In this document: positions 51,710-61,229 of the stretch, piece after piece
Numbering within the stretch: the first letter of the stretch is position 1
How the letters are laid out: each line of letters begins with the position of its first letter
Assembly (NCBI RefSeq): GCF_030068475.1
Contig: NZ_JAQOSP010000104.1
Coordinates: forward strand, 1-64,000
Direction of reading: 5' to 3'
Source: Roseofilum acuticapitatum BLCC-M154
GTDB lineage: Bacteria > Cyanobacteriota > Cyanobacteriia > Cyanobacteriales > Desertifilaceae
Length of the DNA: 64,000 bases
The notes under the pieces: model-generated
Seen by the model: only the letters and a program-made list of their open reading frames with translations
Told to the model about the DNA's origin: nothing
Database searches by the model: none
Position numbers and translations under genes: made by a program

Positions 51710-53299
51710 CTACTTGCCACGCCCTTTCGGTAAAATCGTCCGCCAATTGGTTCGCGCTCGCTTTAACTGCTGCTCCGTCACCTTAGCCCCCGTTAAATTC
51801 GCCCCACATAAATTCGCCCCATTCAAATTCGCACTACTCAAATAGGCATAGCTCAAATCCGCCCCCCGCAGATCCGCCCCCTCCAGATTCGCATAATTAA
51901 AATAAGCCCGACTCAAATTGGCATCCCGCAAAATCGTCTGTTTCAAACGCGCCTTCGTAAAATCTGAGCGAAACAAATTCGCACGAGTGAAATTGGTCTT
52001 CACAAACTTACATTCTCGGAAATTCGCCTCTGGAAACATCATTTCCTGAAGATTAAGGGCACTCAAATCATGATCCACAAAATCTCGGCGGCCCTTAGCA
52101 TAATAGGTAATTAATTCTTGTTCCTTCAAACGAGTGGGAATCTTGGGCTTAGTCCCCCCTGCGCTCGTCCCTGGCGAAGAGTCCGAATTGGCTTGAGTGG
52201 AAAGCGAAGTATCAGAAAACCCGGTATTTCCAGCCCCTCGAAGCCTGGATTGGCGCGAGCGAATCGACACCCCGAAACGAGACAGATGACCCCCAGAGCT
52301 AGAATTACCCGTATTTCGGCCTCCCGTTCCCTTAGAATAACTCTCCGTTGTCGGCTTCACCGGCCCCGTTAGCATCCCCTGGGCCAAACTATCCAAATAA
52401 GGCTCCAACTCCAAAGCCTTCAAAATATCCTGGGCCGACTGGTAACGGTGCTTAACCGACCCCTCCAACATTTTCTTCAACACACGGGTTAAATGCTCGC
52501 TGATTTGTACCTGTCGTTCCCAAAGAATTTCTCCCGTCGCTGGATCATAGCCCAAATCCTTCGGAGACTTACCCGTGAGCAAATAAATACAAGTCACCCC
52601 TACTGCATAAATATCACTGGCATAAACCGGCCTCAGAGCCATCTGTTCGGGGGGCGCATATCCTGGAGTCCCAATGGCAAAAGCTGTTAAAGCTGTTTGA
52701 TCTGAACTATTATCTACTGCCGTGGGATTCACCTGATCCTTAACGGCCCCAAAATCAATCAACACCAACTTCTTATCCTGATTGCGGCGAATCAAATTAG
52801 CCGGTTTAATATCTCGATGAATCACCTGATTGGAGTGGATATACTCGATTACAGGCAACAGCTCGCTAAGAAATTGCTTAATTCCTGCCTCCGTAAATGG
52901 CCCTCCCCGCTTCACCTCCCGGCTTAAGGTCCCTCCGCTAATGTACTCCTGAACTAAATAAAATTCTTGTTCCGTCTCAAAATAATCGAGTAAACCGGGT
53001 AATTGGGGATGATTGCCAATCTTGCCCAAGGTCTTCGCTTCTCGCCGAAACAGCTCTCTAGCCATTTGCAGCGTTTGAGGAGAGGTAGAAGCCGGGCGCA
53101 ATTGTTTAATCACACAATAGGGATTTCCCGGAAGAGATATATTTTGAGCCAAAAAAGTTGCCCCAAATCCACCTTGTCCCAACAATTTAGAAACATGATA
53201 ACGCTCTCGAAGCAAGAGTTTCGAGCCACAAGCAGCACAAACTTGAGCATTGGGAGAATTTTCTGGATTTGGACAAACTGGGTTAACGCAGTAGCTCAT
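51710..53299 (-). CDS. spkB: serine/threonine protein kinase with zinc ribbon and pentapeptide repeats (SpkB-like)
   Basis: 529 residues. The N-terminal zinc-ribbon-like part (YCVNPVCPNPENSPNAQVCAACG) carries two CxxxxC/CxxC pairs. The kinase domain (about 34-300) has the P-loop LGQGGFGATF, Lys in VIKQLRP, catalytic HRDIKPANL, metal DFGAVKD and APE in GYAPPEQM. A Ser/Gly-rich linker follows, then pentapeptide repeats (ANFRECKFVKTNFTRANLF, ADLRGADLSYAYLSSANL). This order matches Synechocystis SpkB, a Hanks-type kinase linked to motility and oxidative-stress signalling whose N-terminal Cys matter for activity. The window's 277-base gap after its start holds only a doubtful frame (53352-53552). 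Confidence 0.87.
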   Translation of the reverse strand: MSYCVNPVCPNPENSPNAQVCAACGSKLLLRERYHVSKLLGQGGFGATFLAQNISLPGNPYCVIKQLRPASTSPQTLQMARELFRREAKTLGKIGNHPQLPGLLDYFETEQEFYLVQEYISGGTLSREVKRGGPFTEAGIKQFLSELLPVIEYIHSNQVIHRDIKPANLIRRNQDKKLVLIDFGAVKDQVNPTAVDNSSDQTALTAFAIGTPGYAPPEQMALRPVYASDIYAVGVTCIYLLTGKSPKDLGYDPATGEILWERQVQISEHLTRVLKKMLEGSVKHRYQSAQDILKALELEPYLDSLAQGMLTGPVKPTTESYSKGTGGRNTGNSSSGGHLSRFGVSIRSRQSRLRGAGNTGFSDTSLSTQANSDSSPGTSAGGTKPKIPTRLKEQELITYYAKGRRDFVDHDLSALNLQEMMFPEANFRECKFVKTNFTRANLFRSDFTKARLKQTILRDANLSRAYFNYANLEGADLRGADLSYAYLSSANLNGANLCGANLTGAKVTEQQLKRARTNWRTILPKGRGK

Positions 53300-53576
53300 T
53301 GAGGCCTTACTCGCTTCTTAAGTTTGACTGCCAGGATAGGACGATCCTAGATTGATTATGACTCAGTTAAGCATGTATTGGATCGTCATTGTCGCTCTAA
53401 TTGCTACCTTTTTCTGGAAGTTGAGAGTAATTATACCAAGGGAGTGGCAGAGCGATCCAATCATGAATCACAATCTAGGTATGACTTTCGAGTTATGCAT
53501 CCCTACTTATCATCATACCTTGTCTTTTAGGAACTTGACAGTTAACCGTTAACCTTGAGAATAGCCTCAGTTATCC

Positions 53577-54221
53577 TTAAGAGTGAAACGAGGGACTGTG
53601 GCGAATCAAGCTCATAAACTCTTGGCGGGTTTTGGCATCTTCGGCAAAAACTCCCTGCATGGAACTGGTTACTGTCCAAGAACCTGGCTTTTGTACCCCC
53701 CGCATCACCATGCACATATGGGTGGATTCTATAACGACAGCTACGCCTTGGGGTTTGAGCAAACCCTGTAGAGCATGAGCAATTTGTTGGGTGAGCCGTT
53801 CCTGAACTTGTAGACGACGGGCATACATTTCACAAATACGGGCTATTTTGGAAAGACCAATGACTTTACCGTTGGGGATATAGGCGATGTGGGCACGTCC
53901 TAGGATCGGTAAAATATGATGTTCGCAGGAACTAAAGAGATCGATATCTCTGACCAACACCATTTCATCGGTATCTTCGTGAAATACAGCGCCATTGAGC
54001 AATTCATCCAGGGATTGGTGATAACCAGAGGTGAGAAATTGGAGGGCTTTAACGACTCGTTTAGGAGTATCCCGCAAGCCTTCGCGATCGGGGTCTTCTC
54101 CCAATCCCAATAACAAGGTTCGCACGGCTTGTTCCATCTCGGGTTGGGAAACCTGTGGCTGAGGTTGGGCAGAAATGGTTTGATCGACAGATAGGTGATG
54201 AGGAGGCATTTGGGCAGTCAT
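53577..54221 (-). CDS. folE: GTP cyclohydrolase I (type IA)
   Basis: The first enzyme of folate/pterin synthesis: GTP to dihydroneopterin triphosphate. 214 residues, with the usual 25-30-residue variable N-terminus ([10 protein letters not shown]). Zinc ligands are the Cys and His of [12 protein letters not shown] and the second Cys of [11 protein letters not shown]. Also present are [12 protein letters not shown] and [13 protein letters not shown]. It is the Zn-dependent type. It lies 88 bases downstream of a COG0523 metallochaperone gene on the same strand, below a Zur-box-like site, so its zinc supply may come from that partner. Confidence 0.95.
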   Translation of the reverse strand: MTAQMPPHHLSVDQTISAQPQPQVSQPEMEQAVRTLLLGLGEDPDREGLRDTPKRVVKALQFLTSGYHQSLDELLNGAVFHEDTDEMVLVRDIDLFSSCEHHILPILGRAHIAYIPNGKVIGLSKIARICEMYARRLQVQERLTQQIAHALQGLLKPQGVAVVIESTHMCMVMRGVQKPGSWTVTSSMQGVFAEDAKTRQEFMSLIRHSPSFHS

Positions 54222-54309
54222 GGCATTTTAGGGAAATATAACGACAGTTCAGAGTTGAGAGGTGTGGAGGTTGCGCCCTCCTAGATGGAGAAAATTAAGG
54301 AATCAGGAA

Positions 54310-55353
54310 CTAGAATCCTTCACACAGGGCGAGTTGGTGACGAATTTCTTCGCTGTTAATGTGCCGCCCAATGACTACGAGTTGGTTACTAGGGGTGGCA
54401 GTGTCCCAGTCTTCAGCGCTTAGAGTGAAGCGTTTGCCACAGAGCTGAAAGATGTGTTTGTGAGGACTTTGGGTAAACCAGAGCAAACCCTTAGCCCGAA
54501 ATATGTTAGCGGGTAAGGTATCGAGAAATTCTTCAAACTTCTGTAGGGAGAAGGGGCGATCGCTGCGATAGGATACGGACACAAACCCATCGTTATCCAA
54601 ATGATCGGAGTGATGGTGATGATGTTCGTGATCGTGATGATGGGGATCGTGGCGATCGAGCTGGGTTTTTTCAATCTCTTCTTGGACGAGATCGGCGTAG
54701 GATTCTTGGTTGTTATATCCCACATCCAAAATGACCGGCAGAGGCACTTTCCCATTTTGGCAGCGCATCATGCGAGGCTTTTCTTTGATCGCCTGAATGT
54801 GACCTTCCAATTCCTCGACTTTTTCAACAGCAACTAAGTCGGTTTTATTGAGCAGAATAATGTCCCCATAGGCAATTTGTTTCAGGGCTGCTTGGCTATC
54901 AAAATGTTCTGGGGTAAATTCAGACGCATCCACTAGGGTAATTACAGAGTCAAGATGGGTTAGATCTCGTAACTCAGTACCCAGAAAGGTGAGCATGATG
55001 GGCAGGGGATCGGCGATGCCTGTGGTTTCAATCACCAGATAGTCAATGCGATCGCTGTTTTCTAAGACGTTGTACACTGCGTCTACCAAGTCATCATTAA
55101 TGGTGCAGCAAATGCAGCCATTACTCAGTTGCACCATCTCTTCATCGATAGACACCAGCAGTTGACTATCGATATCAATGTCGCCAAATTCATTCACCAA
55201 TACCGCTACTTTCAAATCCTGACGATTGCTGAGAATCTGATTGACTAGGGTAGTTTTGCCACTGCCCAAGAAACCGGTGATGATGGTCACTGGCATCCCT
55301 CGCTTGGGAATCTCAAGTGAGGATGGAGTGATGTCGCTGGATGTAAGGGTCAT
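54310..55353 (-). CDS. COG0523 (CobW/ZNG1-like) GTP-dependent zinc metallochaperone
   Basis: A 347-residue P-loop GTPase. G1/Walker A: ITGFLGSGKTTLVNQIL. The metal-binding CxCC is in SNGCICCTIND. Then come the Walker B-like ETTGIADP and the guanine motif LLNKTDL. A His-rich stretch (DPHHHDHEHHHHHSDHLD) lies at about 237-254, before the C-terminal CobW_C domain (VSVSYRSDRPFSLQKFEEFLDTLP). Members deliver zinc to client enzymes in a GTP-dependent way. A near-perfect Zur box at 55369-55383 and the adjacent folE favour a zinc role over cobalamin synthesis. Confidence 0.9.
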   Translation of the reverse strand: MTLTSSDITPSSLEIPKRGMPVTIITGFLGSGKTTLVNQILSNRQDLKVAVLVNEFGDIDIDSQLLVSIDEEMVQLSNGCICCTINDDLVDAVYNVLENSDRIDYLVIETTGIADPLPIMLTFLGTELRDLTHLDSVITLVDASEFTPEHFDSQAALKQIAYGDIILLNKTDLVAVEKVEELEGHIQAIKEKPRMMRCQNGKVPLPVILDVGYNNQESYADLVQEEIEKTQLDRHDPHHHDHEHHHHHSDHLDNDGFVSVSYRSDRPFSLQKFEEFLDTLPANIFRAKGLLWFTQSPHKHIFQLCGKRFTLSAEDWDTATPSNQLVVIGRHINSEEIRHQLALCEGF

Positions 55354-55368
55354 AGATTGAAAATAAAA

Positions 55369-55383
55369 TGATAATCATTCTCA
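55369..55383 (-). promoter_or_regulatory. Zur-box-like palindrome
   Basis: TGATAATCATTCTCA matches the Zur consensus TGATAATnATTATCA at all but one base of the paired arms. It lies 16 bases before the COG0523 start codon, where repressor binding would block transcription when zinc is ample. A Fur site has a related core (GATAATGATAATCATTATC) and fits less well. Confidence 0.75.
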
Positions 55384-55475
55384 CAAATAGGATGATACCA
55401 CAAAAATCAAGTCAAGGATCAAACCTTCTTTGGGGAATCGTGGATTGTTTCGCCTAAAATATTGCATTAGCTGCG

Positions 55476-55517
55476 GTTCGGTGTTGGCGCTTTAGCGCTA
55501 AAGCACTAACACCGAAC
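55476..55517. repeat. long inverted repeat GTTCGGTGTT...AACACCGAAC
   Basis: 42 bases with near-complete self-complementarity (GTTCGGTGTT, GCTTTAGCGCTAAAGC, AACACCGAAC). It is a common cyanobacterial intergenic palindrome, between the Zur site and the VapBC-like pair. Confidence 0.75.
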
Positions 55518-55633
55518 GAAATCTAGGGTATGACCAACTCAGTAATTTGGCAGAGGTTATCTATGTCCAAGAATTTGCTAAGTTTCCTGATTTTATACTA
55601 AAATCAAGTTAAACAATCAAAAAATAAAAAATC

Positions 55634-55894
55634 ATGAATTCAGTAAACTTACGACAAAAAATCGAAACTCAGCTTAATCAACTTTCCCCAGAACGACTGG
55701 CCTTAGTAAGTAACTTTATTGAATCTATTCAAGCCTTAGAAAACATCGAACCATCTTCTTTACAAAAATCGCCCCCGATTAAAAGAGGTAAAACTGCCGC
55801 AGATTTAGTAATATTTGCGGCAACCTGGCAAGGTGATGACCTCGAAGAATGCTTGAACATTGTCCATAAAAACCGATCGCCCGCTCAGTTTTAA
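55634..55894 (+). CDS. putative VapB-type antitoxin
   Basis: 86 residues. The helical N-terminal half (NLRQKIETQLNQLSPERLALVSNFIESIQALE) is typical of cyanobacterial proteins paired with PIN toxins. The C-terminal half has a basic linker (SPPIKRGKTAADLV) and an acidic end (WQGDDLEECLNIVHKNRS) that could wrap the toxin. No DNA-binding fold is obvious, so autoregulation is uncertain. It ends five bases before the PIN-domain gene start, in line with a toxin-antitoxin operon. Confidence 0.75.
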   Translation: MNSVNLRQKIETQLNQLSPERLALVSNFIESIQALENIEPSSLQKSPPIKRGKTAADLVIFAATWQGDDLEECLNIVHKNRSPAQF

Positions 55895-55899
55895 TTCCC

Positions 55900-56346
55900 A
55901 TGTCTTATCTTCTAGATACTAACCACTGTAGCTATATCATTAATGGCGATCGTCAAGTAATTAATCAATTAAATACTCATGGAAGTGATACTGTTGGAAT
56001 TAGCATTATTACTTATGCAGAACTGCTATACATGACAGATAAATCCCAAAAGCCTTTAGAAAACAAACGAGCAATTGAAGCATTTTTAACTTATATAGAC
56101 TTGTATTTTATAGATAAAGAAACAGCCGTTATCTATAGCAGAATAAAATCCGCAATTTTTAATCGCTTTGCTCCAAAGGATAAAAACAAGCGTCGCCGTA
56201 CCAGTATAATTAACTTAGGATTTACTGACCATGACCTATGGATTGTTTCCACAGCCATCCAACACGGGTTAATCTTAGTTTCTGCTGATAGTGACTTTAA
56301 AAGAATTAATCAAGTTGAACCCTTCTTTTGGGAATCATGGATTTAA
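55900..56346 (+). CDS. vapC: PIN-domain toxin, VapC family
   Basis: A 148-residue PIN-fold ribonuclease. Acidic active-site residues are Asp in YLLDTNHCSYI, Glu in ITYAELLYM, Asp in GFTDHDLWIVSTAI and Asp in LVSADSDF, all present. VapC toxins usually cleave tRNA or rRNA; the target here is unknown. A basic insertion (RFAPKDKNKRRRTSII) near 85-100 is longer than in many members and could bind RNA. It is paired with the upstream small gene. Confidence 0.85.
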   Translation: MSYLLDTNHCSYIINGDRQVINQLNTHGSDTVGISIITYAELLYMTDKSQKPLENKRAIEAFLTYIDLYFIDKETAVIYSRIKSAIFNRFAPKDKNKRRRTSIINLGFTDHDLWIVSTAIQHGLILVSADSDFKRINQVEPFFWESWI

Positions 56347-56672
56347 ATTATCTGATAACGATATCAAGCAGATCCTTGCTGGAGCAAGGCCTCTTTTCTA
56401 GCCCAACTTACTCCTTTTGCTCTATAGCATGTAGGGGCGAACGGCCGTTCGCCCCTACAGATTTTGAAGGTGGGTAGGGGATAAACCACATCATTCAAAT
56501 TCTACAAGCATATCCTGCCCACCCTACGATGATTTGCTGCTCTAGGTGGTTTTATTGAGTTGAGGATGAACCCATTCCCCTGTCCTGACGCGCCCATCTT
56601 GGCAAAGGGCCCCGTAGGAGCGCACAATAAACAAAGGATTGAGAGAGACTTTTAGAGAACAAACCCCCATCC
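56347..56672. repeat. gap with palindromic repeats before pheT
   Basis: 326 bases without a convincing gene. It holds a perfect 28-bp palindrome at 56431-56458 (arms GTAGGGGCGAACGG), related to 12957-12984. It also holds a looser inverted repeat with arms GGTGGGTAGGGGATA and TATCCTGCCCACC (about 56467-56522). The pheT promoter must lie in the last 150 bases, where no strong consensus is seen. Confidence 0.6.
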
Positions 56673-59264
56673 ATGCGTATCTCACTGAACTGGCTGCAAG
56701 AACTTGTCGATATTACCCTGTCTGCTGATGAACTCGCTCATACTTTGACCATGGCAGGCTTTGAAGTGGAAGACATTGAAGACCGCCGCACTTGGGCTGA
56801 GGGAGTGGTGGTTGGCGAAATTGTGGAAGCTGCACCCCACCCCAACGCTAATAAGCTTCAAGTCTGTCAAGTTAATGTCGGCGCGGATGAACCCCTGAAT
56901 ATTGTCTGTGGAGCGGCTAATGCTCGCCAGGGTATTCGCGTCCCGGTGGCGGTGGTGGGGACTTATCTGAGCCAAATTGACTTGAAGATTAAACCGGCGA
57001 AACTGCGGGGAGTGAAATCTCATGGCATGATTTGCTCTCTGTCGGAATTGGGACTGGAAAAAGAGTCGGAAGGGATTCATATTTTTAGCCAAGAGGACTT
57101 AACTCTGGGTGCTGATGTGCGTCCCTTGCTGGGTTTAGATGATGTGGTTCTGGATCTGACTTCGACGGCGAACCGCGCTGATGCTCTGAGTTTGGTGGGT
57201 ATTGCTAGGGAAGTGGCGGCGCTCACGGGAGCGGCGCTGAAATTGCCGAATCTGGAGCCGTTTAATCCCCCTGGGCAGAATGGGAAGGTGGTGGTGAAGC
57301 TCGAAGAACAGCGCGGGAAGACGAAGAATGATAGCCCTTATCCTTGTCCAGTTTATATCGGTACGGTGATTGAAGGACTGCAACTGATGCCTTCTCCGGC
57401 TTGGCTACAGCAGCGTCTGGTGGCTTCGGGAGTGCGGCCGATTAATAATGTGGTGGATATCACTAATTATGTGCTGCTGGAATGGGGGCAACCGCTCCAT
57501 GCTTTCGATTACGATCGCCTCTTAAGCGTCACCAACACAGAATCCCCTACCCTTGGGGTACGCTTTGCCCGCACTGGGGAAACCCTGGTGACGCTCGATG
57601 GGCAATCTCGCAATCTGGGGGCTGGGGCGAAGTCGGATACTCTGGTGATTACCGCCAATGACCAACCCGTTGCCCTCGCGGGGGTGATGGGGGGAGAAGC
57701 CACAGAAGTCCATGACGAAACTACCCGCATTTTACTCGAAGCTGCCCTCTTTACGCCCATCGTCACCCGCCGCTCTGCCCGCTCCCAAGGACTGCGAACG
57801 GAAGCTTCTACCCGATATGAGCGCGGGGTGAATCCGGTGGAGTTGGAAGTGGCGGCAGCACGGGCGATTCAACTGTTGCAAGAGTTGGCTGATGGGCAAG
57901 TGGTGGCTGGAGATATGGCGGATTTTCGAGGCGATCGCCAAACCTGGGATCGGCAAATTTCCCTGCGTTGCGATCGCGTCAAACAAGTATTAGGTTCGCC
58001 GTTAGCCAATCCCGGAGATCCCGATGCTGAACCAGAGGAAGGGGAACTGCTACCGGAGGATGTGGAACGGATTTTAACGGCTTTGGGCTGTACTCTGGAA
58101 CGACAAGAAGGAGATTCTCTAACCTGGTTAGTCACGATTCCCCCCTATCGCACCCGTGATTTAGAGCGGGAAATCGATCTGATTGAAGAAGTGGCTCGCT
58201 TGTATGGCTATGATAATTTCTGTGAAACCCTACCGGCTCAATCGGAACCGGGATATCTACCGGCGGATGAGTGGATTGTGCGGCGGTTGCGGGAGGCTCT
58301 GCGAGGAGTTGGCTTGACGGAAGTGATGCATTATTCCTATGGTCTCAGTCATCTGCGCCAAGATAGTTTGCTGTCGGCAGATTCGACTCAGGTGGCGATC
58401 GCCAATCCCCTGTTTACGGAATACTCCACCCTTCGCACCGAGTTATTATCGAACCTGATCTTGGCATTTCAGTACAATTTACAACAAGGAAATGGCCCCC
58501 TAAATGGCTTTGAAATGGGCAGAGTCTTCTGGCGTGATGAAGATGGACTCATGGAAGCGGACTCTGTAGCGGGTATCATTAGTGCGGCTAGTGTGGGCAA
58601 TTGGGTGCGCGGGGGCAAACCGGCAACCCTAAGCTGGTATGAAGCTAAAGGGCTTTTAGAGGCAGTGTTTGAGCGGGTGGGATTATCGACTCCAGGGGGT
58701 ATGTTGCCCGGTTCAGGCATTGCCCAAACCCAAGTCGAGTATCAACCCCATCAACAGGATAAGCGCTTTCACCCAGGACGCACCGCTTCCTTGTGGTTGC
58801 AAGGGGAACGGTTAGGAACCTTTGGCCAACTTCATCCCCAGTTGTGTCAGGAGTTGGATATTCCTGATGAAGTGTATGGGTTTGAGCTGGATTTAGAGGT
58901 AATTTTGGCAACTCTAGAGCAGGATGAAAAGCTACAACCGATTTATAAAGGCTATTCCACTTATCCGGGGAGCGATCGCGATCTAGCCTTCTTTGCCGAT
59001 CGCCAAATTTCCGTCGCTGACATTGAGAAAGTGATGGCGAAAGCAGCAGCGAAAGGACAACCGAAAGGCTCATCCTTATTGGAATCTGTGGAAGTCTTCG
59101 ATCAGTATCAAGGGGAAAATGTGCCGGAAGGACAACGCTCTTTAGCCTTTCGTCTGGTGTATCGAGCAGGCGATCGCACCTTAGCCGATACTGATGTCGA
59201 ACCCATCCATCAACAGGTTCGCGATGCCTTAGTCGAGAAATTTAGCGTCACCCTGAGAAGTTGA
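56673..59264 (+). CDS. pheT: phenylalanine-tRNA ligase beta subunit
   Basis: The tRNA-binding subunit of the alpha2beta2 PheRS. 863 residues, somewhat longer than the common 800-810. Order: N-terminal [20 protein letters not shown] tRNA-binding domain (about 39-150; [20 protein letters not shown]), B3/B4 editing domain (about 210-390; [25 protein letters not shown]), B5 domain, core synthetase-like domain ([15 protein letters not shown]), and C-terminal anticodon-binding FDX-ACB ([21 protein letters not shown]). Extra length is spread over acidic loops such as [16 protein letters not shown]. pheS is not adjacent, which is usual in cyanobacteria. Confidence 0.97.
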   Translation: MRISLNWLQELVDITLSADELAHTLTMAGFEVEDIEDRRTWAEGVVVGEIVEAAPHPNANKLQVCQVNVGADEPLNIVCGAANARQGIRVPVAVVGTYLSQIDLKIKPAKLRGVKSHGMICSLSELGLEKESEGIHIFSQEDLTLGADVRPLLGLDDVVLDLTSTANRADALSLVGIAREVAALTGAALKLPNLEPFNPPGQNGKVVVKLEEQRGKTKNDSPYPCPVYIGTVIEGLQLMPSPAWLQQRLVASGVRPINNVVDITNYVLLEWGQPLHAFDYDRLLSVTNTESPTLGVRFARTGETLVTLDGQSRNLGAGAKSDTLVITANDQPVALAGVMGGEATEVHDETTRILLEAALFTPIVTRRSARSQGLRTEASTRYERGVNPVELEVAAARAIQLLQELADGQVVAGDMADFRGDRQTWDRQISLRCDRVKQVLGSPLANPGDPDAEPEEGELLPEDVERILTALGCTLERQEGDSLTWLVTIPPYRTRDLEREIDLIEEVARLYGYDNFCETLPAQSEPGYLPADEWIVRRLREALRGVGLTEVMHYSYGLSHLRQDSLLSADSTQVAIANPLFTEYSTLRTELLSNLILAFQYNLQQGNGPLNGFEMGRVFWRDEDGLMEADSVAGIISAASVGNWVRGGKPATLSWYEAKGLLEAVFERVGLSTPGGMLPGSGIAQTQVEYQPHQQDKRFHPGRTASLWLQGERLGTFGQLHPQLCQELDIPDEVYGFELDLEVILATLEQDEKLQPIYKGYSTYPGSDRDLAFFADRQISVADIEKVMAKAAAKGQPKGSSLLESVEVFDQYQGENVPEGQRSLAFRLVYRAGDRTLADTDVEPIHQQVRDALVEKFSVTLRS

Positions 59265-59274
59265 TGGGGTTTTC

Positions 59275-59360
59275 AAGGAAGGAGCGCGTAGCGTAGCGTG
59301 TCCGCAGGACAAAGATCTTGCTCGCTAGAGAAAGGCAGCGAGCGAGACGCTCGCACTCCT
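59275..59360. repeat. repeat segment with GCGAGCGAGACGCTCGC palindrome
   Basis: Includes GGAGCGCGTAGCGTAGCGTG and a GCGAGCGAGACGCTCGC palindrome (59338-59354), a variant of the GGGAGC-type repeat. Occupies most of the gap between pheT and the convergent DUF2887 gene. Confidence 0.55.
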
Positions 59361-59407
59361 CTATTGCACTATTCTAATGCGGTCACGGCACTAGGGTTGC
59401 TTCCCCT

Positions 59408-60217
59408 TTACTCCGGCTGATTTAAATGAGCAAGAGTCTCGGTAACCGTTTCTAGGGGTAAATCCAGTAATTCGGCGATCGTCTCCGCAGGCAGTCCATA
59501 ACTGAACATACGAGGAATCGCTTGTAATTTAGCCTCTTGCTCCCCACGCTGTTGCCCCATTTGTTCCCCTTCAGTAAACGCTTCTTGATACACTTTGGTT
59601 TGTTTAATGTCACTGAGTCCTAGCATGGCTTCTATTTCCTCCCGGCTTTTTTGCGGCAATTTGTAAACAATAATCGTTTCAATTAAATCAATCAGGTTTT
59701 GCTGTACCTGTTGTGCGCTCAATTGGCTTTTGGTTTGTTCAATCAGCCTTTTAGCCAATTGGGGCGCTGTTTGTTCTTTCTCTATTATTAGCTTAAGCAC
59801 CCCCAACCCTAGGGAGCTTTGGGGCAGTTCATTCAGGTAAATGCGTGTCACTTGGGGAAGCAGCAGTTGAGTGCTAAAGTGGAGGGCATTTTCCCGTTCG
59901 ATGTTGCGGTTGGGGTAAATCACCACAACTTGCCAAGGGTGAGGAGGTTGGTATTGTTTGAGGTAGAGGAACAGTTCGCTAAAGAGTCGATAGTAGAGAG
60001 TCTCATCCGGTTGAAATTGGACTTCCGTGAGGTAAAAGGGGAGTTCTGGGTTAGGAGTGCTGGGGAGAAAAAGTCCATCTAAGCGAAAAGCCAGTTGTTT
60101 GACTTCAACGGAGCTGAAGGTATAGAGGTTAGCGGTACTGGAGGGCAGTCCGCATACTTCAAAGAAGAATTCAGGGAAATCTTGGAAGACTTTGTAGAAC
60201 AGGGTGTCGGTTTTCAT
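59408..60217 (-). CDS. DUF2887 / Rpn-related PD-(D/E)XK protein
   Basis: A 269-residue protein beginning MKTDTLFYKVFQDFPEFFFE, the usual DUF2887 opening. The nuclease-like core follows: FRLDGLFLPSTPNPELPFYLTEVQFQPDETLYYRLF, with Asp and E-x-Q spaced as in PD-(D/E)XK enzymes. The C-terminal half is helical with a short EGEQMGQQRGEQEAKLQ linker and LPAETIAELLDLPLETV, a recurrent tail in this family. These proteins are numerous in filamentous cyanobacteria and related to Rpn transposase-like nucleases. Its role is unknown. It converges on pheT and lies 28 bases after the GDPD gene's stop region. Confidence 0.82.
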   Translation of the reverse strand: MKTDTLFYKVFQDFPEFFFEVCGLPSSTANLYTFSSVEVKQLAFRLDGLFLPSTPNPELPFYLTEVQFQPDETLYYRLFSELFLYLKQYQPPHPWQVVVIYPNRNIERENALHFSTQLLLPQVTRIYLNELPQSSLGLGVLKLIIEKEQTAPQLAKRLIEQTKSQLSAQQVQQNLIDLIETIIVYKLPQKSREEIEAMLGLSDIKQTKVYQEAFTEGEQMGQQRGEQEAKLQAIPRMFSYGLPAETIAELLDLPLETVTETLAHLNQPE

Positions 60218-60245
60218 TAGCGGCTGACACTTGAGGATGATTTAA

Positions 60246-61175
60246 TTATAGATCGACATCTGGAAAATCGGTAATTAAACCATCAATACCCAAATTCATA
60301 AATGCGTACATTTCTTGCTGCCAATCTCCAGAAAAATCGGGTAAAACGAACTGAGATTCACGGCGAAATGTCCAGACATTGACGGTTAAATTCAGATCGT
60401 GACATTGCTTCACTAAATCTTGTCTACCGTTTGACCACAATATTTCTTTATGTAATCCCAGACCACTGGCATATTGGGCGATTTTAGTTAATTCGGGAAT
60501 ACTGAGCAACTGTTGATAGGTTACGGGATCTCCTTGAACCATGCGATCGTAGGGTTGATCCTCGGCTTGTGCCATCAGTTGAATAAGACGCAAACCGGTT
60601 AAAGAGCGCAAATACTGCAAGCTTTCGATTTCAAAGGATAGAATTAAAATTGGGTCTAGGGAAAATTTATCGCCTTTGTTGTTCAGTAATTCGATTAATC
60701 GATCTTCAATGGGTAACCCAATACTGCGAAAATAATGGGAATGTTTAATTTCGATATAGAGAGTGATGGGGCGCTGTAGTTTCTGTTGGCTGACTTCATG
60801 CCATTGCAAAACTTCCGACAGGGTTAAAATTGGATATTGGAAATCATAATCGGAGGAGCGAAAACTAAAGGGTTCTTTGGCGCGTAAAGTCTTGATTTCT
60901 GCTAGGGTTAAATCTTCCGTAAACCAACCCTCTAGGGTATGCCCATAGATGGTTTTAGTGGTTCGATAATGGGATAACTCCGGATGGCTGATGATATCGG
61001 TGCTGTCGCTTAATTCAGAATCATGACGCACCACTAGCTCGCCGTCTTTAGTGGGGACAATATCTAATTCTATCGCCTCCGCACCTTGGGCGTTCGCCAA
61101 CTCATAAGCTGCGATCGTATGCTCCGGGCGATATCCACTCGCTCCCCGATGGGCAATAATCACCGGTTTTGACAT
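60246..61175 (-). CDS. glycerophosphodiester phosphodiesterase
   Basis: A 309-residue GDPD-family TIM-barrel enzyme that hydrolyses deacylated phospholipids to glycerol-3-phosphate and an alcohol. The catalytic signature HRGASGYRPEHTIAAYELA contains the first His and Glu/His. Metal ligands lie in EAIELDIVPTKDGELVVRHD and YIEIKHSHYF. The C-terminal NVWTFR and GIDGLITDFPDV are also conserved. No signal peptide is seen, so this looks cytoplasmic (UgpQ/GlpQ-type without export). It lies 41 bases downstream of an alpha/beta hydrolase gene on the same strand; a joint role in lipid turnover is possible. Confidence 0.92.
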   Translation of the reverse strand: MSKPVIIAHRGASGYRPEHTIAAYELANAQGAEAIELDIVPTKDGELVVRHDSELSDSTDIISHPELSHYRTTKTIYGHTLEGWFTEDLTLAEIKTLRAKEPFSFRSSDYDFQYPILTLSEVLQWHEVSQQKLQRPITLYIEIKHSHYFRSIGLPIEDRLIELLNNKGDKFSLDPILILSFEIESLQYLRSLTGLRLIQLMAQAEDQPYDRMVQGDPVTYQQLLSIPELTKIAQYASGLGLHKEILWSNGRQDLVKQCHDLNLTVNVWTFRRESQFVLPDFSGDWQQEMYAFMNLGIDGLITDFPDVDL

Positions 61176-61195
61176 CCTAAAACACTCCCGACATG

Positions 61196-61229
61196 AAAAT
61201 TTTTAATTTTTAATTTTTAATTTTTAATT
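61196..61229. repeat. TTTTTAA tandem repeat
   Basis: Four to five head-to-tail TTTTTAA units across the stop codon of the alpha/beta hydrolase gene. Copy-number slippage here could alter the last codons or the 3' end of that gene. Confidence 0.7.

Noticed and set aside
53352-53552. 66-codon frame with a hydrophobic N-terminus (MIMTQLSMYWIVIVALIATF)
   Set aside because: Composition is random-like after the hydrophobic stretch and no good ribosome binding site or family match is seen. A tiny membrane gene cannot be fully excluded.
54310-55353. CobW role in cobalamin synthesis
   Set aside because: The Zur-like box and folE neighbour point to zinc handling; no cobalamin genes lie nearby.
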